From assembly GCA_033439295.1 (NCBI GenBank), contig JAVTLE010000014.1, forward strand, positions 3,844,001-3,908,000: 64,000 nt of DNA, written 5' to 3'. Made by a program: the position numbers and the translations under genes. The first letter of the stretch is position 1. Each line of letters opens with the position of its first letter. This DNA is from Deuterostichococcus epilithicus. Lineage: Eukaryota; Chlorophyta; Trebouxiophyceae; Prasiolales; Stichococcaceae. The notes under the pieces were generated by a model. It was not told where the DNA came from and searched no databases. It saw nothing but the letters and a program-made list of their open reading frames with translations. Below, piece after piece: positions 1 to 11,514 of this stretch.

Positions 1-1868
1 TGAAGTCGCAGAGGCGCGCCTGCCGCGCTGCGCTAGCCACTGTGCGATTCCATTCACCGCCTCCCTGTCAACACCTCCAGCAAAGGACGCCCCTGCCCCC
101 TCACCGTTGAGCACGTCCATGTGGTGCCCTGGGTGCGCATCCCGCTCGCGGGCGCCTATGCCGGCCAGCACCGCCCAGCCGAGCACTGCGCCGCTCGCGG
201 GGTCAATGCGCGCGATGCACTCCGTCTGCCACACGTTGCCCCAGATCTCGCCCTCGACCCACTCCATCTGCACGACCGTCGATGGGCATCAGGCTTGTCG
301 GACTGAGTCCCCCGTCAGCAGACCTGGCGGCGGCAACGAAGTCCCTTCCAGTGCCTGCAGACGTCGCCCCGCCGGCAGCAGGTCACAGCGAGCAGAGGTC
401 TGGTGAGAGGAGTTTTCGCCGCTGCAGACATCATCTGCGCCTGTTTGCGCATGCCGCAGTCAGGTGCGAGATGGTGTTTGAGCCTCCTGCGACGCGCCTC
501 ATTGACCCAAGGGACCAGCTGCTCGCCGTCGTGCACGTCGACGGAACGCTGCCGCTCCATCGTGTGCGGGTCCAGCCAGGTGATCGTGGGGCTGCTGTCC
601 GACACGATGAGCGACTGGCCGTCAGTGCAGATGCCCCAGCCGTCCGTCAGCGGAGACCGCAGCTCCTGGACCTGCGTCGGGTGTGGTTCGGCACAGGGGT
701 CAGCACCAAGTTTCACGACAGCGACAGCGTTGACCCTGATGCAGCTGGTTGTCGATCGGCGCCCGGAAGTGCACTCGCTGGCCGAGCACATCGTGCTGCG
801 CCGTGACCGGCAGTCTGGCGGCAGTACTGGATCGTGCTGGAAGAAAGGCGCTAAAGGAGGCAGGCTCAACTCGCACCTCGTCAAAGTTGTCCGCCTTGTA
901 CGAAAACATCTTTGGGCTCTGCCAAGTCAGCTGAAACAGCCTGCAGGCACCAATGGCATGTCAAACGGGCCATGCCCTGCGAGTCTTGCACGCAGCAGTA
1001 TCTGCTGCGGTGGGCCGGTGAACACAGAATGTGACAGAATGGACAAGGATGAACGCATGAACACGCACTTGTCGCCGAACTTGGTGACGCCCTCTGCAAA
1101 ATCGCTGTGCTCCAGCATCTTTTTCCGCCGCACCTCGCCCGTTTCCAGGCTGACCTCTCGTATCGACGACTGGCCGTTCATACCTGCACCGGCGAAAAGC
1201 ATGTCCAACGTCGATGCTGCTGTGCTGCCGCTGCTGCACCGCCGCTGCATTGCGTCAGTGTGATGGTTGTGCCATCCCAACGCAGCTCGCGCCCAGAAAT
1301 CGAGCTGAACTTGAGCAACATTGCGTCGGCAGCACGGTCGCCGCTGTGGATTGCTGATCACACCCTCACCGGTGGACTCCCACAGCACGTCCTCGCACGT
1401 CTGCTTGCCGCGGGCGGCGTTGCGGCAGCTGCGATCAAATTCCAGACCCTGCGTGAAGGCCTCTGGGCTGTGGTCCAGCTCCCTCTCGATCGTGTACTGA
1501 TACACGAGCGGCTCCTGCTGCGTGCCGCTGGGTGCCGTGCCTGGCGCTGCCATGGCCTGCCGGTGCGCTGCCGCTGGCTCTGAAACTGTGGGAGGGCCGG
1601 CGGTGTTGTGTCGCCATACCATGCCGACCACCACGACTGTCTGCACATCATTAAACCCATTGTAAATCGCGAGGATAGTGAGGACTAGCCTTGATCCTGA
1701 GAAGAGCGCTTCTTCTGCTTGCACACGGCATGAACGCACCAGCAGCACTGCCGCAGCGGTGATGGCCTTGGAAGCGACATCTTGCGCTGGGTTGCCTCCG
1801 TGTCCAGCGTCGGCAGGACCGAGGTTTCGCCGTCGTTTCTTGCCCATGCCTTGCAGCCAGCTGAGCAT
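1..1868 (-). CDS. Glutaminyl-peptide cyclotransferase, plant type (3' end off window)
   Basis: Cyclises N-terminal glutamine to pyroglutamate; the plant-type enzyme is a five-bladed beta-propeller of the secretory path. Read on the minus strand, exons give YTIERELDHSPEAFTQGLEF, then WESTG spliced to MNGQSSIREVSLETGEV, EHSDFAEGVTKFGDK, LTDGWGICTDGQSLIVSDSS and, near the window edge, EGEIWGNVWQTECIARIDP. These follow plant QC (DAFTQGL, FESTG, FGEGLT, DGWGLATDG, NVWQ) in order. The EST-G junction is a phase-1 intron with an acceptor near 1190. ATGs at 1868 and 1847 open a Lys/Arg-rich start followed by hydrophobic stretches, fitting the membrane anchor of plant QC; the first splice is not resolved. 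An insert of about 17 residues with two cysteines lies between GLEF and LWESTG. The last residues run off base 1. Confidence 0.85.
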
Positions 1869-2703
1869 TCGGGGAGAGCGAGCGGTCCCAAGCCGTGTTG
1901 ATCAGGAAGGAGGATCTGCGACACAGGAACCTGCGCTCTTGTAGAATCTCGACCGTGCAAGCGTCTCTTGGGTCGAGCTTTTCCATCAATGATCAGTGTC
2001 CGCTACAGCGTGTGAAAACATGGTGCAAATCTTGCTTGCCGTGCGAGCTTCTACAAGAGTCAATCAGACTGGGAACGGCTGGTGAGCACGGGCCGAGTCC
2101 TGGCATCTCGTACACTAGGTCCTGGTTGCGTCAGGCCAGGTGCAGCCCATACTTCGCAAAGCAGAATACACCTTGCACCACAGTTTCGTTATCATCGCGC
2201 CCCTGCGACCCGTTGGGTCCGCGATTGCACACATTGGGAAGTGCACACGAGAACTGACAAACATCGCCTCTTCCCAAACCTACACAAGAATCAAACTCTG
2301 TGTGAATCAAACACGGCTGTCAACACGCTGTTGGTGTCTTTCCAGCGAGCTTCACCTGGCAATTTTGTATATGTCACAAAACGTTCACGGCGGGTGCGGC
2401 AGCCCCATGTTCATGACCTTGTAGCACCGCTGCACGGCTGTTTGCATGGGCTGCTTTTCGTCGAAAGAGCGGTATAGCGGAGGCGCAGCTTACGACGGTA
2501 ACGGATACGCTGGCGGTCCGGTGTACGTGAGCCATGACGACGTACTCTCCAAGGTCAGCGGCGTTCTGAGCGCTTGAGACCGTCTGGATGGCGCATTGCA
2601 ATCGGAGTGTTCAAAGACTGCACTACTGCTGTAGACTCGTAGCAATGCTCAACTTCAATGATCAGATCCTCCGCACTGATTCACACCTGCCCCTCCGGTG
2701 CAG
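1869..2703. other. Divergent intergenic interval
   Basis: Lies between the start of the glutaminyl cyclotransferase (-) and the first supportable exon of the OTU gene (+). I see no recognisable coding segment. It should hold both promoters and the unplaced first exon of the OTU gene; an ATG at 2645 is one candidate but does not join in frame without a splice. Confidence 0.4.
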
Positions 2704-4306
2704 GAACTGCTATATAACATATCCAACTTGGGCGTCGATACAAAGCGCTACAATGGGCCCCGGGAGCCGTCGGTCAACCGCGCCGGGCGGCAGTCGATCG
2801 AGGGCCAGGGATGGGGCAGCCACCAAGTGCTGGGCATGCAGCGGGAGATGTCTGTGAAGGAAGGTGCGCTGCACCTCGGCTGCGCCGCCACGCTGCAATA
2901 TTTGCGTTGGAGGGGTTTCAACACTCGTGAATGTTGACGTCACACAACCCGTGCAAATCAGCCGGCTCCATGACGACGAGCATTCCGCAAGCCTCGTGCT
3001 GCATGCTCTCTCTCTCGCTCGCTGCGCTTGCAACGGACGCAAATCGGCATTTCTTTCGGCTCTGCATGTCGAGGGTGCTGTCCAGCTCAATGCTGGTGCG
3101 TGCTGCTCGCAGTGCCGGGCACGCAGCTGCAGTGGACGGCGTCGCGGACGGACCTGGAGGACGAACTGCAGGCGGCCAACTCGCACCCGGCGCCGCCTGG
3201 CGACACCGACTCGCACCGCCTGGAACAGCGCCTGGCCAACCTGCACCTGGACATGTGGCCCATGGCTGGCGATGGCAACTGCCAGGTGCTCACAATTATC
3301 AAATGTAAGATGCCGGGATTCAACAGCATGACTGCAGTCGAGCCGCAGATGTGCGTACTGCAGTGCGGGGGCCGGCAGGCGCACCGCCTGCTGTTTGCAG
3401 GACTGCAAGCCTGAGATGTGCCGCCGCTGCACGGCTGCATCGACATGTGGCTGCTGGCACCTGCAGAAGCCTGAGTGTACGATTGTCCCATACGCCTGCA
3501 GTTTCGGGCGATCTCCAACGGCCTGTACGGCTCGGAGGCGCATCATGGCCTTGTGCGGGCGAACGTGGTGCAGTACATGCGGCAGCACAAGGCGGACTTC
3601 GAACCGTATCTGGGCGAGACCTGGCAGCAGTACATCACTGACATGTCGCACGATGGCACGTGGGGCGACGAGCTGACGCTGGTGGGCTTTTATCAATTGG
3701 GCATTTTGGTCAAGCCGCCATTTATTTCCCGATCCGCTCGGTTGCAGTGGCGGCTTGGCTTGATGGCACGCAACGGCCCAATTGCGGGGATTCTGCCGTG
3801 TACCCGACAGCCTTGGAGTGCTGGGTCAGCAGAACCGGTCTGCTATTTGGGCTTGATTGTCAACTTGCACCTTGCAGCGTGCGTGTTGTGACGCGTACGC
3901 CATCCTGATCTCTGTCATAACGAGCGACGAAGCGCACTGGTGCGGCTCTCAACTTTCCGTGTCATTGCCCGGCGTTAATTGCAGATTCGTATTCCCTGTC
4001 CACAAGAGTGAGAGGATCATTTCTGAAAGGTGCTCTGCGTGAGCAGCGCTTCTGCGACTGCAGGTTCATGCGGTACAAGCCGAAGGCCAAACTAAAAAAG
4101 TACAAGGGCAGCCCACGCGACATCTTCCTCACATACATCGCGCCGGTGAGTTCTGCTGTGGTCCCCAGCCCAGGGCTGCATCTTCACGCAGCCTCCTTTC
4201 GTTGCAGTGTGCTGAACCCTAGTGGCTGATTGCAGGTGCACTACAATGCGATCAGGTCAGTCAAACTTGGGAGTGCGCAAAGCTGCTGGACGCAAAGTGG
4301 ACCCTG
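2704..4306 (+). CDS. OTU-domain deubiquitinase (plant OTU9-12 like)
   Basis: A cysteine protease of the OTU family, which removes ubiquitin from proteins. The catalytic Asp/Cys motif MAGDGNCQ ends an exon near 3290 and splices to FRAISNGLYGSEAHHGLVRANVVQYM. Next come GTWGDELTL, spliced to RACCDAYAILISVITSDEAHW, and the His motif VHYNAI after an intron at about 4144-4235. This order (GDGNCQFRA, EWGDxVTLQAAADAY, VHYN) is that of plant OTU9-12. An upstream exon at 2704-2862 (ELLYNISNLGVDTKRYNG...) has strong GC-rich third positions and probably belongs to the N-terminus. A lysine-rich stretch, YKPKAKLKKYKGSPRD, sits between the DAY strand and the catalytic His. The start codon and the splice near 3950-4010 are not resolved; the stop is TGA after CWTQSGP. 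Confidence 0.85.
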
Positions 4307-5079
4307 AACTCTTTGCATCTAATGACGTCCTTGATGCAACCTGCATTGCATCATTGTGGTGCGACCCTGGGTGGATGCTGCATTGCAGGCGGCACTCCTC
4401 GCAGCCACAGCAGAATGGTGCCAGCATGCCGCCAGGAGGCAGGGCGACGCGGCTTGAAGCGCTGCAAGAGGTATCCGGCCATTCAGACGCGAGCAGCCCC
4501 TTTGCTGCCGTCCAGCAGACGCACAGGCCGCCGGTGCCGTTCCAATGAGTCTTGCTGGAATCAGGAGGAGGGCTCACCTGCATGCCAGCAGTTTGCACGC
4601 TGCGGCATCATGCGGCACCAGCCATGCGGGGTGACGCGGACTGATTGACGCCCATTCCTGAGTCAACGCGAATACCTATGTGGCGCGCATCAGAAGAATA
4701 CCTAACCGTCTTGGCTTGGCACTTTCGGCCGACTGCTTTGCTCGGGCTGTGCACAAAATCTATCCAGGCATGTACAACCTGCATGTGCTCTGGCTAAACC
4801 CTAAAGCTTCTTCTGACTTGTAAGGGACAGCCGTGCACGTCCAAAGCATCACTTGTTGCGACTCGTGACCAGATTGCATGAACCCAGAGATCCGATCCCT
4901 CGGCCATTTTCCCTGCGAATGTGCAAGCGGTCGTTTGCGGAGTCCACGCTGTTGCAATTCGATCGGTAGCTCCAAGACACGTCTCAGAAGGCATCCGCCT
5001 GCCCAGACTTGTTCCGGTCTGCTGGAAGCAGGATCATCTATAACTATCAGCGGGCTTGGCCTCGACACAGTGCCACGCA
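4307..5079. other. Intergenic interval
   Basis: Between two plus-strand genes. It should hold the 3' end of the OTU transcript (TGTAA at about 4829) and the promoter or 5' exons of the following gene. Open frames here lack family features and I support no gene. Confidence 0.4.
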
Positions 5080-6286
5080 TGGAAGATACCCAGGCTGGGA
5101 GCGGCAATGGCGCACGCAGCGGCAACGGCGCCAGCGGCGGCAATGGCGCACGCAGCGGCAACGGCGCAAGCGGCGGCAACGAGGGCCGCCCCGGCCGCCT
5201 TTATGGCGTCAATCTGGACAGAGGTCAAAGCATCGATGTGCTTCGGGGGCATCCCGGCCCGATACCAGCCGCAGACCCCACCCGGACGCACCGCTTTTGT
5301 CTTGCATCGGTGAGGGTAGCAGCCTCCTCGGCCCGCCCTCGCACAAGCGCAATCTTGCGACAGTCCTGTGCGACTGGCACGCACTCAGCTGCCGTGTGTG
5401 GCCACCTGCGGCTTTGGCTACGCTGCTTCAGCTGTGTGCTGCGGCGTCTCAAGCACCTGAGCTTCGCACAAACGATCAGATGCATCAGTGCACAGCCACT
5501 GATGGCAACTTGTTTGACGCGCACTGCAGCACCCGCAGTTCCTGCTGACATACAGCGATGACTTTCCGGCCAAGATCAAGCTGCGAAAGCGCATCACAGC
5601 CTGGCCGCTGCGCCTCACGTTCCGGGCAGACTACAGCCGACGCCTCAGGGCCTTCCAGTATGGGTTCTCCTGCAAAGACACTATGCTCAGAGGCAGTCTT
5701 CACGTGGACCTGCAGAATCAGGAGCTCGAGTACAGGTGATGCTCGTGACGTTGCATGTATCAGTGTGCGTGCCGTCTGCGAGCGGCAAGGCAGGGCTGCC
5801 TGGTGACGCGAGGTAACGATCGCCTGACGAATTTGTGTACAAGTGCAGGAAGCTCTTCAATGTGGGCGGCGGCACAGGGCTGGCAGTGACAGCCAGGTGC
5901 AGCCTGCCAGGTGAGGCTGGAGTAAGTCGAAGTAGTCGAAGCTGCTTGACACACAAGCTGCTCCTTGCCTTACTTGACAGTCTCGGGGATCTTGGTGCAC
6001 AGGTGTTGCGACGTTTGGGCAGCAGGCGCCGCTCAACCCGGTGCTGGGGCTGCAGTGGCAGATCGGGGGGCATGGCGCCGCGCGGTGGGCGCGCGACGGC
6101 AAGTTCGACCTCCGCAGGAAGATGTTCCTCACAAAAAACCTGGGAATCGAGGCGTGCGGCACAGCAGAGCTGCCGATGCCGCGGGCCCAGTACGCCATTC
6201 GGGAGGACGAGTCTCAGTTTTCATTTGGCGACGAGGCGCCCTTTCACCTGCATCTCGACCAGCTGAACATATGTCTGAACCTCTGA
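5080..6286 (+). CDS. Unrecognised strand-rich protein with Gly-Asn repeats
   Basis: I do not recognise the family. From the ATG at 5080 the first exon reads MEDTQAGSGNGARSGNGAS, including a 12-residue Gly/Asn/Ser repeat present twice (5102-5173), then LYGVNLDRGQSIDVLRGHPG. A splice near 5308/5541 leads to FLLTYSDDFPAKIKLRKR, ITAWPLRLTFRADYSRRL and FQYGFSCKDTMLRGSLHVDL. The next exon (about 5851-5900) reads KLFNVGGGTGLAVTAR. The last begins near 6014 and holds FGQQAPLNPVLGLQWQIGGH and DLRRKMFLTKNLGIEACGTA, ending HLHLDQLNICLNL. Alternating polar and hydrophobic residues with aromatic girdles suggest a beta-barrel such as a plastid outer-envelope protein; this is inference only. The three downstream exons join in one frame with canonical splice sites, which supports a real gene. 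Confidence 0.6.
5102..5173 (+). repeat. Two tandem 36-bp units, in frame
   Basis: Two adjacent 36-base units (5102-5137 and 5138-5173) differ at one base and encode a repeated 12-residue Gly/Asn/Ser/Arg/Ala segment near the N-terminus of the unrecognised gene. A partial third unit follows. Confidence 0.85.
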
Positions 6287-6503
6287 ATTTCAGCGACCCA
6301 TTCTTGGGCAACGTTACCATTGCACATACCTATCAGCCCTGCCACATATTCCAGCAGCGTAGTTTTGTACGCTTGAGCTCAGTCTGTGAAATACCTTATG
6401 ATCAATCCTGCGAGCTTTGGTCATTGAAATTTTACATTGGACCCGTCAGGCGGTGTTTTTAAATTTTAAATTTTAATTTTAATCAGGCGGTTGCATGCCC
6501 GTG

Positions 6504-6508
6504 TGTAA
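6504..6508 (+). terminator. TGTAA poly(A) signal
   Basis: TGTAA lies 218 bases past the stop of the plus-strand gene ending at 6286, next to an AT-rich run at 6459-6484. TGTAA is the usual chlorophyte poly(A) signal. The convergent ankyrin gene ends only 23 bases further on, so the two 3' UTRs must overlap or abut. Confidence 0.5.
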
Positions 6509-6530
6509 GAACGCAACTGCTTCCAGCTTC

Positions 6531-7726
6531 TCAATCGTCCTCGTCGTCTCCCAAGTGCGACAGCATTGCAGCTGTTGCCTTCTGCTTCTTTGTTGGCGGC
6601 CCTGCGGCTGCAGGCCCCTCGGCCGGACCTGCCATCGGCTCTGCCGCCTCGTCTGCTGCCGTCGAAGCAGCGTCCCCGCGGTGCTCTCGCATTTGCCGCT
6701 TCAGCCCAACAGCCGGATCGCCCTGCGCCGCGCCATCAGCCTCAGCCGGGTCTACTGCTGGTGGTTGCACGGATGCACCGCCGTCTGCTGATGGCCCCGC
6801 CACTGCGGCTGGCTCCGGTGGCGCGGCAGTCGCTGATGCCATTGGTGGCGTCTCTGGCGGAACGGCAACGGCAGCTTTGGATGCCACCGGCGGCTCCGCG
6901 GGCCCAACAGCGGGCTGCGGCGTGCTCTTGGCCTCTTTCTCGGCGGCACCACTGAGCAACTGCTTCAGCTCGGCACCCTTCGCCAGCTCGGCCGCCGTCT
7001 GCCCCTTCTTGTTTTGCGCCGTGGGGCTGGCCTTCTTCGACAGCAGAAACTCCACCAGCTCCGTGTGCCCTGTGCACAGGATGCATTGCAGCTCGTCAGG
7101 CATGAGCAAGCGTCTTGCATGAGCCAGCGAAGCTTGGCCATGACAGCAAGCTGGGTAGGTGTGCTCACCATGTTGCGCCGCAAAATGCAGGGCATTCATG
7201 CCCTTGCGCGTCTTGCTTCTGAAGTTTACACCTGCAGCAGACATCAAGCAGGATGAGCCTCGACTTTGCAAGCAAAATCAAACCGTGTCCTCGCAGTGAT
7301 GCAGCGCCGCAGCCCGAGGCCGCTGCCAGCATTCTGTGTCGTGGCCACGACCTCACCTTGGCCAAGCAGGAGCTTGACGACTTCGGTGTGCCCCTTTTGC
7401 GCAGCGAAGTGCAGGCTGTTGGTGTCATCAGTCGCCGCGGCGTGGGCGTCGGCACCCGCCGCCAGCAGCGCCTCAACCGCCTGCGCCTGATGCACAAGAG
7501 CACCAGGTCGCAAGCGCCAAAGCTACTCTCGACGGAGACTCCAACGCTTCTGTCCGTCTCGAGTTCAAGGCATGTTTGTCTGCAGAGGCACCTGGCCCGC
7601 CCAAGCGGCAAGATGCAGCGGCGTGCGCGAGTGGCGGTCGCGGGCGTCTACGTCCACATTGCCCTGCGCCAGGATCTCGGACACTCTCGCTGGGTCCCCG
7701 CGGGCGGCGTCGTGCAGCGGCGCCAT
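6531..7726 (-). CDS. Ankyrin-repeat protein with Ala/Pro-rich acidic tail
   Basis: Ankyrin repeats are protein-binding scaffolds; the partner is unknown. The ATG at 7726 gives MAPLHDAARGDPARVSEILA and RTPLHLAAWAGQ (repeat 1). An exon near 7470-7380 gives AVEALLAAGADAHAA and SLHFAAQKGHTEVVKLLLGQ. The next gives VNFRSKTRKGMNALHFAAQHGE, and the last exon GHTELVEFLLSKKASPTAQN and KGQTAAELAKGAELKQLLSG. Roughly four repeats are followed by about 120 residues rich in Ala and Pro. The end is KKQKATAAMLSHLGDDEDD and TGA; the Lys patch could act as a nuclear signal (inference). Each exon boundary falls within a repeat. The 5' interval is shared with the divergent DHODH gene. Confidence 0.8.
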
Positions 7727-8326
7727 CTCGCAGCGTGGTCGTCGCGAGCTGGAGCTGCACAGCTGGTGCTCAAAATTGCTGCATATGCTCGGCGATGCAG
7801 TTGATGCAGCTGGAAGCCAGATCGCCCAGGACGGATGACGTTCAGATGCTGATGTGTTCTGTTGGCAAGGCGAGTTGTGAGCTCCCAAGAGACTGGCTAC
7901 TGTGGGTAGAAGATCAGCGTGGGGCTTAGAGCACAAGTGGCATGAGGATCTCAACATCTCATGAAGTGCAGGTGCTCATACCGACCTCAATAACAGTTCT
8001 GGCCTCTGACATGATTCATAGTCATCTGTGCCTCGACCTGGCGACGTGCGCCGGTCATGGGCCGGCTCCTGGTGAGGATGCATGCTCGAAGTGTTGGGGT
8101 GGCGACGACATGACCGACAGTCTTGCGCTGTGTTCGAGCATCAATTACGTGCAACTGATCCGCATGTCAAGCGCACGAATCAGCTGTTGACCGGGACATC
8201 GTCTAGAAAGGGCAAGGACCGTCATGGCAGCGGCGCCGTTGGGCCTCCTTGGCTTGCCTGACTTACTGCTACGCGGCACTCAGCAGCCTCAGATGCTGGT
8301 GCATCTTCTGCTGCTGAAGCAGGTCT
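7727..8326. promoter_or_regulatory. Divergent promoter interval
   Basis: Six hundred bases between the ATGs of the ankyrin gene (-) and the dihydroorotate dehydrogenase (+). No other coding segment is supportable. An open stretch beginning at the ATG at 8224 runs toward the DHODH exon in another frame and could be a 5' UTR or an alternative first exon. Confidence 0.4.
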
Positions 8327-11025
8327 ATGTGCGTGCAGCGGCGCGTCCTGCTCGGAGGCGGCCTGCTGGGCGGTGGCCTGACTGCGGCATACCGGCATGA
8401 CCTGAAGCAGCTGCAGTTTGACGCCGCCACCGCCGCGGGGCCGCTGCTGCGGCTGCTGGACCCGGAGACCGCCCACAACGTGGGTCTCCGCGTCGCCGCC
8501 GCGGGTCTGTTCCCGCAGGAGACGCGGCCCGACCCACCGCGGCTCGCCACCCAGGCGTGGGGGCGACAGCTGAGCAACCCTTTCGGTGAGCAACCCTTTC
8601 GGTGAACGCTCCACCCTTCCTTCCTGAGGGGCAACCCTTGGCCTTGCGCAAGCGGATGCCACTCAATGCCAAAGTCACAGCGCCCGGCCTCTCCTGATGG
8701 AGCGGCAAGAATGTGTGGGCTGTCCAAATTGATCCTGGTGATCAGTGCCGTGGTGAGGTTTTAGCATGGAGTAACGCCTGAACCTCCGCCTGCAGGTCTG
8801 GCTGCTGGGTTTGACAAGAACGCAGAGGCGATCGATGGCTTGCTGGGCCTGGGCCTTGGCTTTATGGAAATTGGTGCGCATTCAACCCTTGCTGTTTGTC
8901 AACTTGAATGCTGCTCTCCCTTATCGATGCAGCGTCAGTGCATCAGGATGATCAAAGCAAATACTGCGGTCAGTTTGCCGTCTTGACCACGAGCCTGGCA
9001 TACTTCACAGGCTCGGTGACACCACTGCCGCAGCCGGGCAACCCTAAACCCCGGGCGTTTCGCCTGCCAGAGCTCGGGTGAGCAGAGCGGATAGCGGCTT
9101 GGCTTGGCTAGTAGCAGACTTGTCCCACCCCCAGTTGTTACCATGGAGCCCCTGGCATGTGCACTGTATCCCCTGCTCACATCCCTACTGCTCTGCAGGG
9201 CGGTGATCAACCGATATGGCTTCAACAGTGATGGCATCGATGCCGTTGGCCAGCGCTTGGCAGCCTACAGGAAGAGCAGGCAGGCATTGAGCACCGCATA
9301 ATCGTTGCGCGCAGAGGAGCTGCTGTGCAGAGCATGTGACTGCCCTTGTGGCTCTTGCTTCACGCTTCCGACGTTCTGCTGACCGCCGGTGTGTAACGAC
9401 AATTTGAAATTTATGCAATGCTGCAGCAGCTTTCCACTGGACGGCTTCCGATTGGGCAGCTATCCTCGGGATTCTGCAATCCAGCGACGTGTGTGTGTGT
9501 GTGCAAGTCTGTTCAGGCAGGAGGCAGGTGCGCCGCCGCACGGGCTGCTGGCGGTGAACCTGGGGAAGAACAAGGAGAGCGAGGACGCCGCAGCGGACTA
9601 CTCTCTTGGCGCCGCAAAGCTTGGCCCGCACAGCGACTTCTTGGTCATCAACGTGTCCTCGCCCAACACCCAAGGTGCGTCTCTGAGGCACCCTCCAGCG
9701 CTCTCGCGGACTCTTGACTCCCTGCTGGCTGGCAGTGCAAGTTGCTCCGACCATCAGCCAGCGGTGCTCTGCGCTGCTGTTGGATGCGCGGCCGCGTCCA
9801 CGCGCACAACCGCTGTCGGAGACAATCCCCCTCGGTCGCCCAATGCAGGCTGTTCTGGCCTGCGCCTGCGCAGGGCTGCGGGCGCTGCAGGGGCGGCAGC
9901 AGCTGGAGCGGTTGGTGGCGGCAGTCAAGTCGACACGGGACCGCATGGCGTGGCCGGCGGACGGCCCGCCGCCGCTGCTGGTCAAGGTCGCGCCCGACCT
10001 GACACCTGCGGAGATGCGCGACATCGCGGGCCTGGCCCTGCGCCTTGGCGTCGATGGCCTGGTGGTGGGCAACACGACGGTGGCGCGGCCGGGCCCTGTG
10101 GCGCAGCACCAGCACGGCGGCGAGGTGCGGGACTGCCTGGACCCTTGACCGTGGTCATCTCGATGAGCCGCCCTGGGCTCGAGGGGGGGTCGAGCACATC
10201 CCCTCCTTCTTGCAAGGTCCAGACCGCACTGGTGGGGCAGTGCAGTTGTCGTGCCCTGCAGCGGATCAAGAGGAGGCAGTGAACGTGCATCTCCCTCGGG
10301 CGCGGGATGAGGGCAGACGATCAGCTCAGCATCCCCGCGATGGCTTTCAGCTGTGGTTCCATCTGCTGCAGGCGGGCGGCCTGAGCGGCAAGCCGCTGAT
10401 GGACATGTCGACGGAGGTGCTGCGACAGATGTACGCGCTGACCAAGGGCAAGATGCTCATCATTGGCTGCGGCGGCGTTTCCTCCGGCGAGGACGCCTAC
10501 CGAAAGATTCGTGCGGGTGCGCTATGCCGAAAAGCCCTGACCTCACTGTGCTGTACCTGCACGATAGTGCACTGATGTGGCAGGCACCTGGTGCAGTGCG
10601 GCGCAGGCCAGGCGCCTACGGTGCAGGCAAGCTGCGCATATTTCTGTTGTGTTGCTGTTCAAGACTAAGTTGCCGTTCCAGACTGCACATTTCCGTCACT
10701 TGCCAGCCGTATATCGGAAGAGCCCAGGCTGCTGTACATCTCGAGAAGCATGGCCAGGCTGCCATGCACTTCATTTAGCATGTAGGATGAAGCAGTGCCG
10801 CAGCTGGTTCTCACATTTGAGACCCTGCAGGGACACCCTTTTCGAGCTGTTAGCATCAACAGCTTGCTGGGTGCAGGCGCATCGCTCATCGAGCTGTACA
10901 CAGCGCTGGTGTACGAAGGGCCGGCGCTTGTACCGCGCATAAAGCAAGAGCTGGATGCCTGCCTCGAGCGTGGCGGCTTCTCCTCCGTGTCGCAAGCAGT
11001 TGGCGCAGACCACAGACCGCCGTGA
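8327..11025 (+). CDS. PYRD: Dihydroorotate dehydrogenase, class 2 (mitochondrial)
   Basis: Oxidises dihydroorotate to orotate, the fourth step of pyrimidine synthesis, passing electrons to ubiquinone at the inner mitochondrial membrane. ATG 8327 opens a short basic start and a Gly/Leu membrane segment ([16 protein letters not shown]), then [21 protein letters not shown], aligning with the N-terminus of the animal class 2 enzyme. Exons continue as NPFG + [82 protein letters not shown] + [66 protein letters not shown] and [20 protein letters not shown]. The protein ends [11 protein letters not shown] like the animal enzyme. The NVSSPNT loop with the catalytic serine and the FMN-binding GCGGVSSG are intact. 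About ten exons; phases agree at all joins I checked. Confidence 0.95.
8571..8602 (+). repeat. 16-bp perfect tandem duplication across a 5' splice site
   Basis: A 16-base unit occurs twice with no gap (8571-8586, 8587-8602). The first copy is the end of the first DHODH exon (SNPFG) with its GTGAGC donor; the second recreates the same exon end followed by GTGAAC. Only use of the first donor keeps frame with the next exon (LAAGFDKN): use of the second would add 16 bases and break it. Confidence 0.9.
9489..9503 (+). repeat. GT dinucleotide run
   Basis: About seven GT units in an intron of the DHODH gene. A simple microsatellite with no visible role. Confidence 0.8.
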
Positions 11026-11514
11026 GGCATTTGCGGTTCTGGTTGCCGGTTCGGAAGAAACATGGGCGAATCATGAGGTCGCAGAGAGAAGTGGGGAGTC
11101 AGAAGAGAGTCGGTGTGAGAGCGTGTGAGAATCGACACGAGTCTGGTTGATATGGTTCAGTGGCAATATCTCAAGTGAGAATTTCGGGGGTTGCATTGCA
11201 CGAACAAATTTCACCCATCGGCGTACAAAATTCAGCATGGCAAAGGGTTGCCATCCACTGGGCTAATTGACAATGCAGCACTCACACACTCCCTCCGCAT
11301 CCACACGCAGCAAATTCTCCGAATGACTCCTCCCTCGGCTTCCACTCATGTCAAGTCAGTTATGTCCAGAATGCTGTAGCCGCGCCCGCGCGCCCAACGA
11401 AGGGGACAGCCCGGACAATCAAAGCGGCAGATCTATGCTATCCGGAACTGCAGATCAGCATGCTCCTGCCATGTTGTCAGCAGTAGTCCCACTGCTGAGC
11501 CGTGCGGGGCCGCC
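11026..11514. other. Convergent 3' interval
   Basis: Between the stop codons of the DHODH gene (+) and the ABC1-family kinase (-). I see no coding segment; it should hold both 3' UTRs. No clear TGTAA was found on either strand. Confidence 0.4.

Noticed and set aside
5034-5384. Minus-strand Ala-rich open frame opposite the Gly/Asn repeats
   Set aside because: Low-complexity mirror of the repeat. The plus-strand frame joins downstream exons in phase, the minus one joins nothing.
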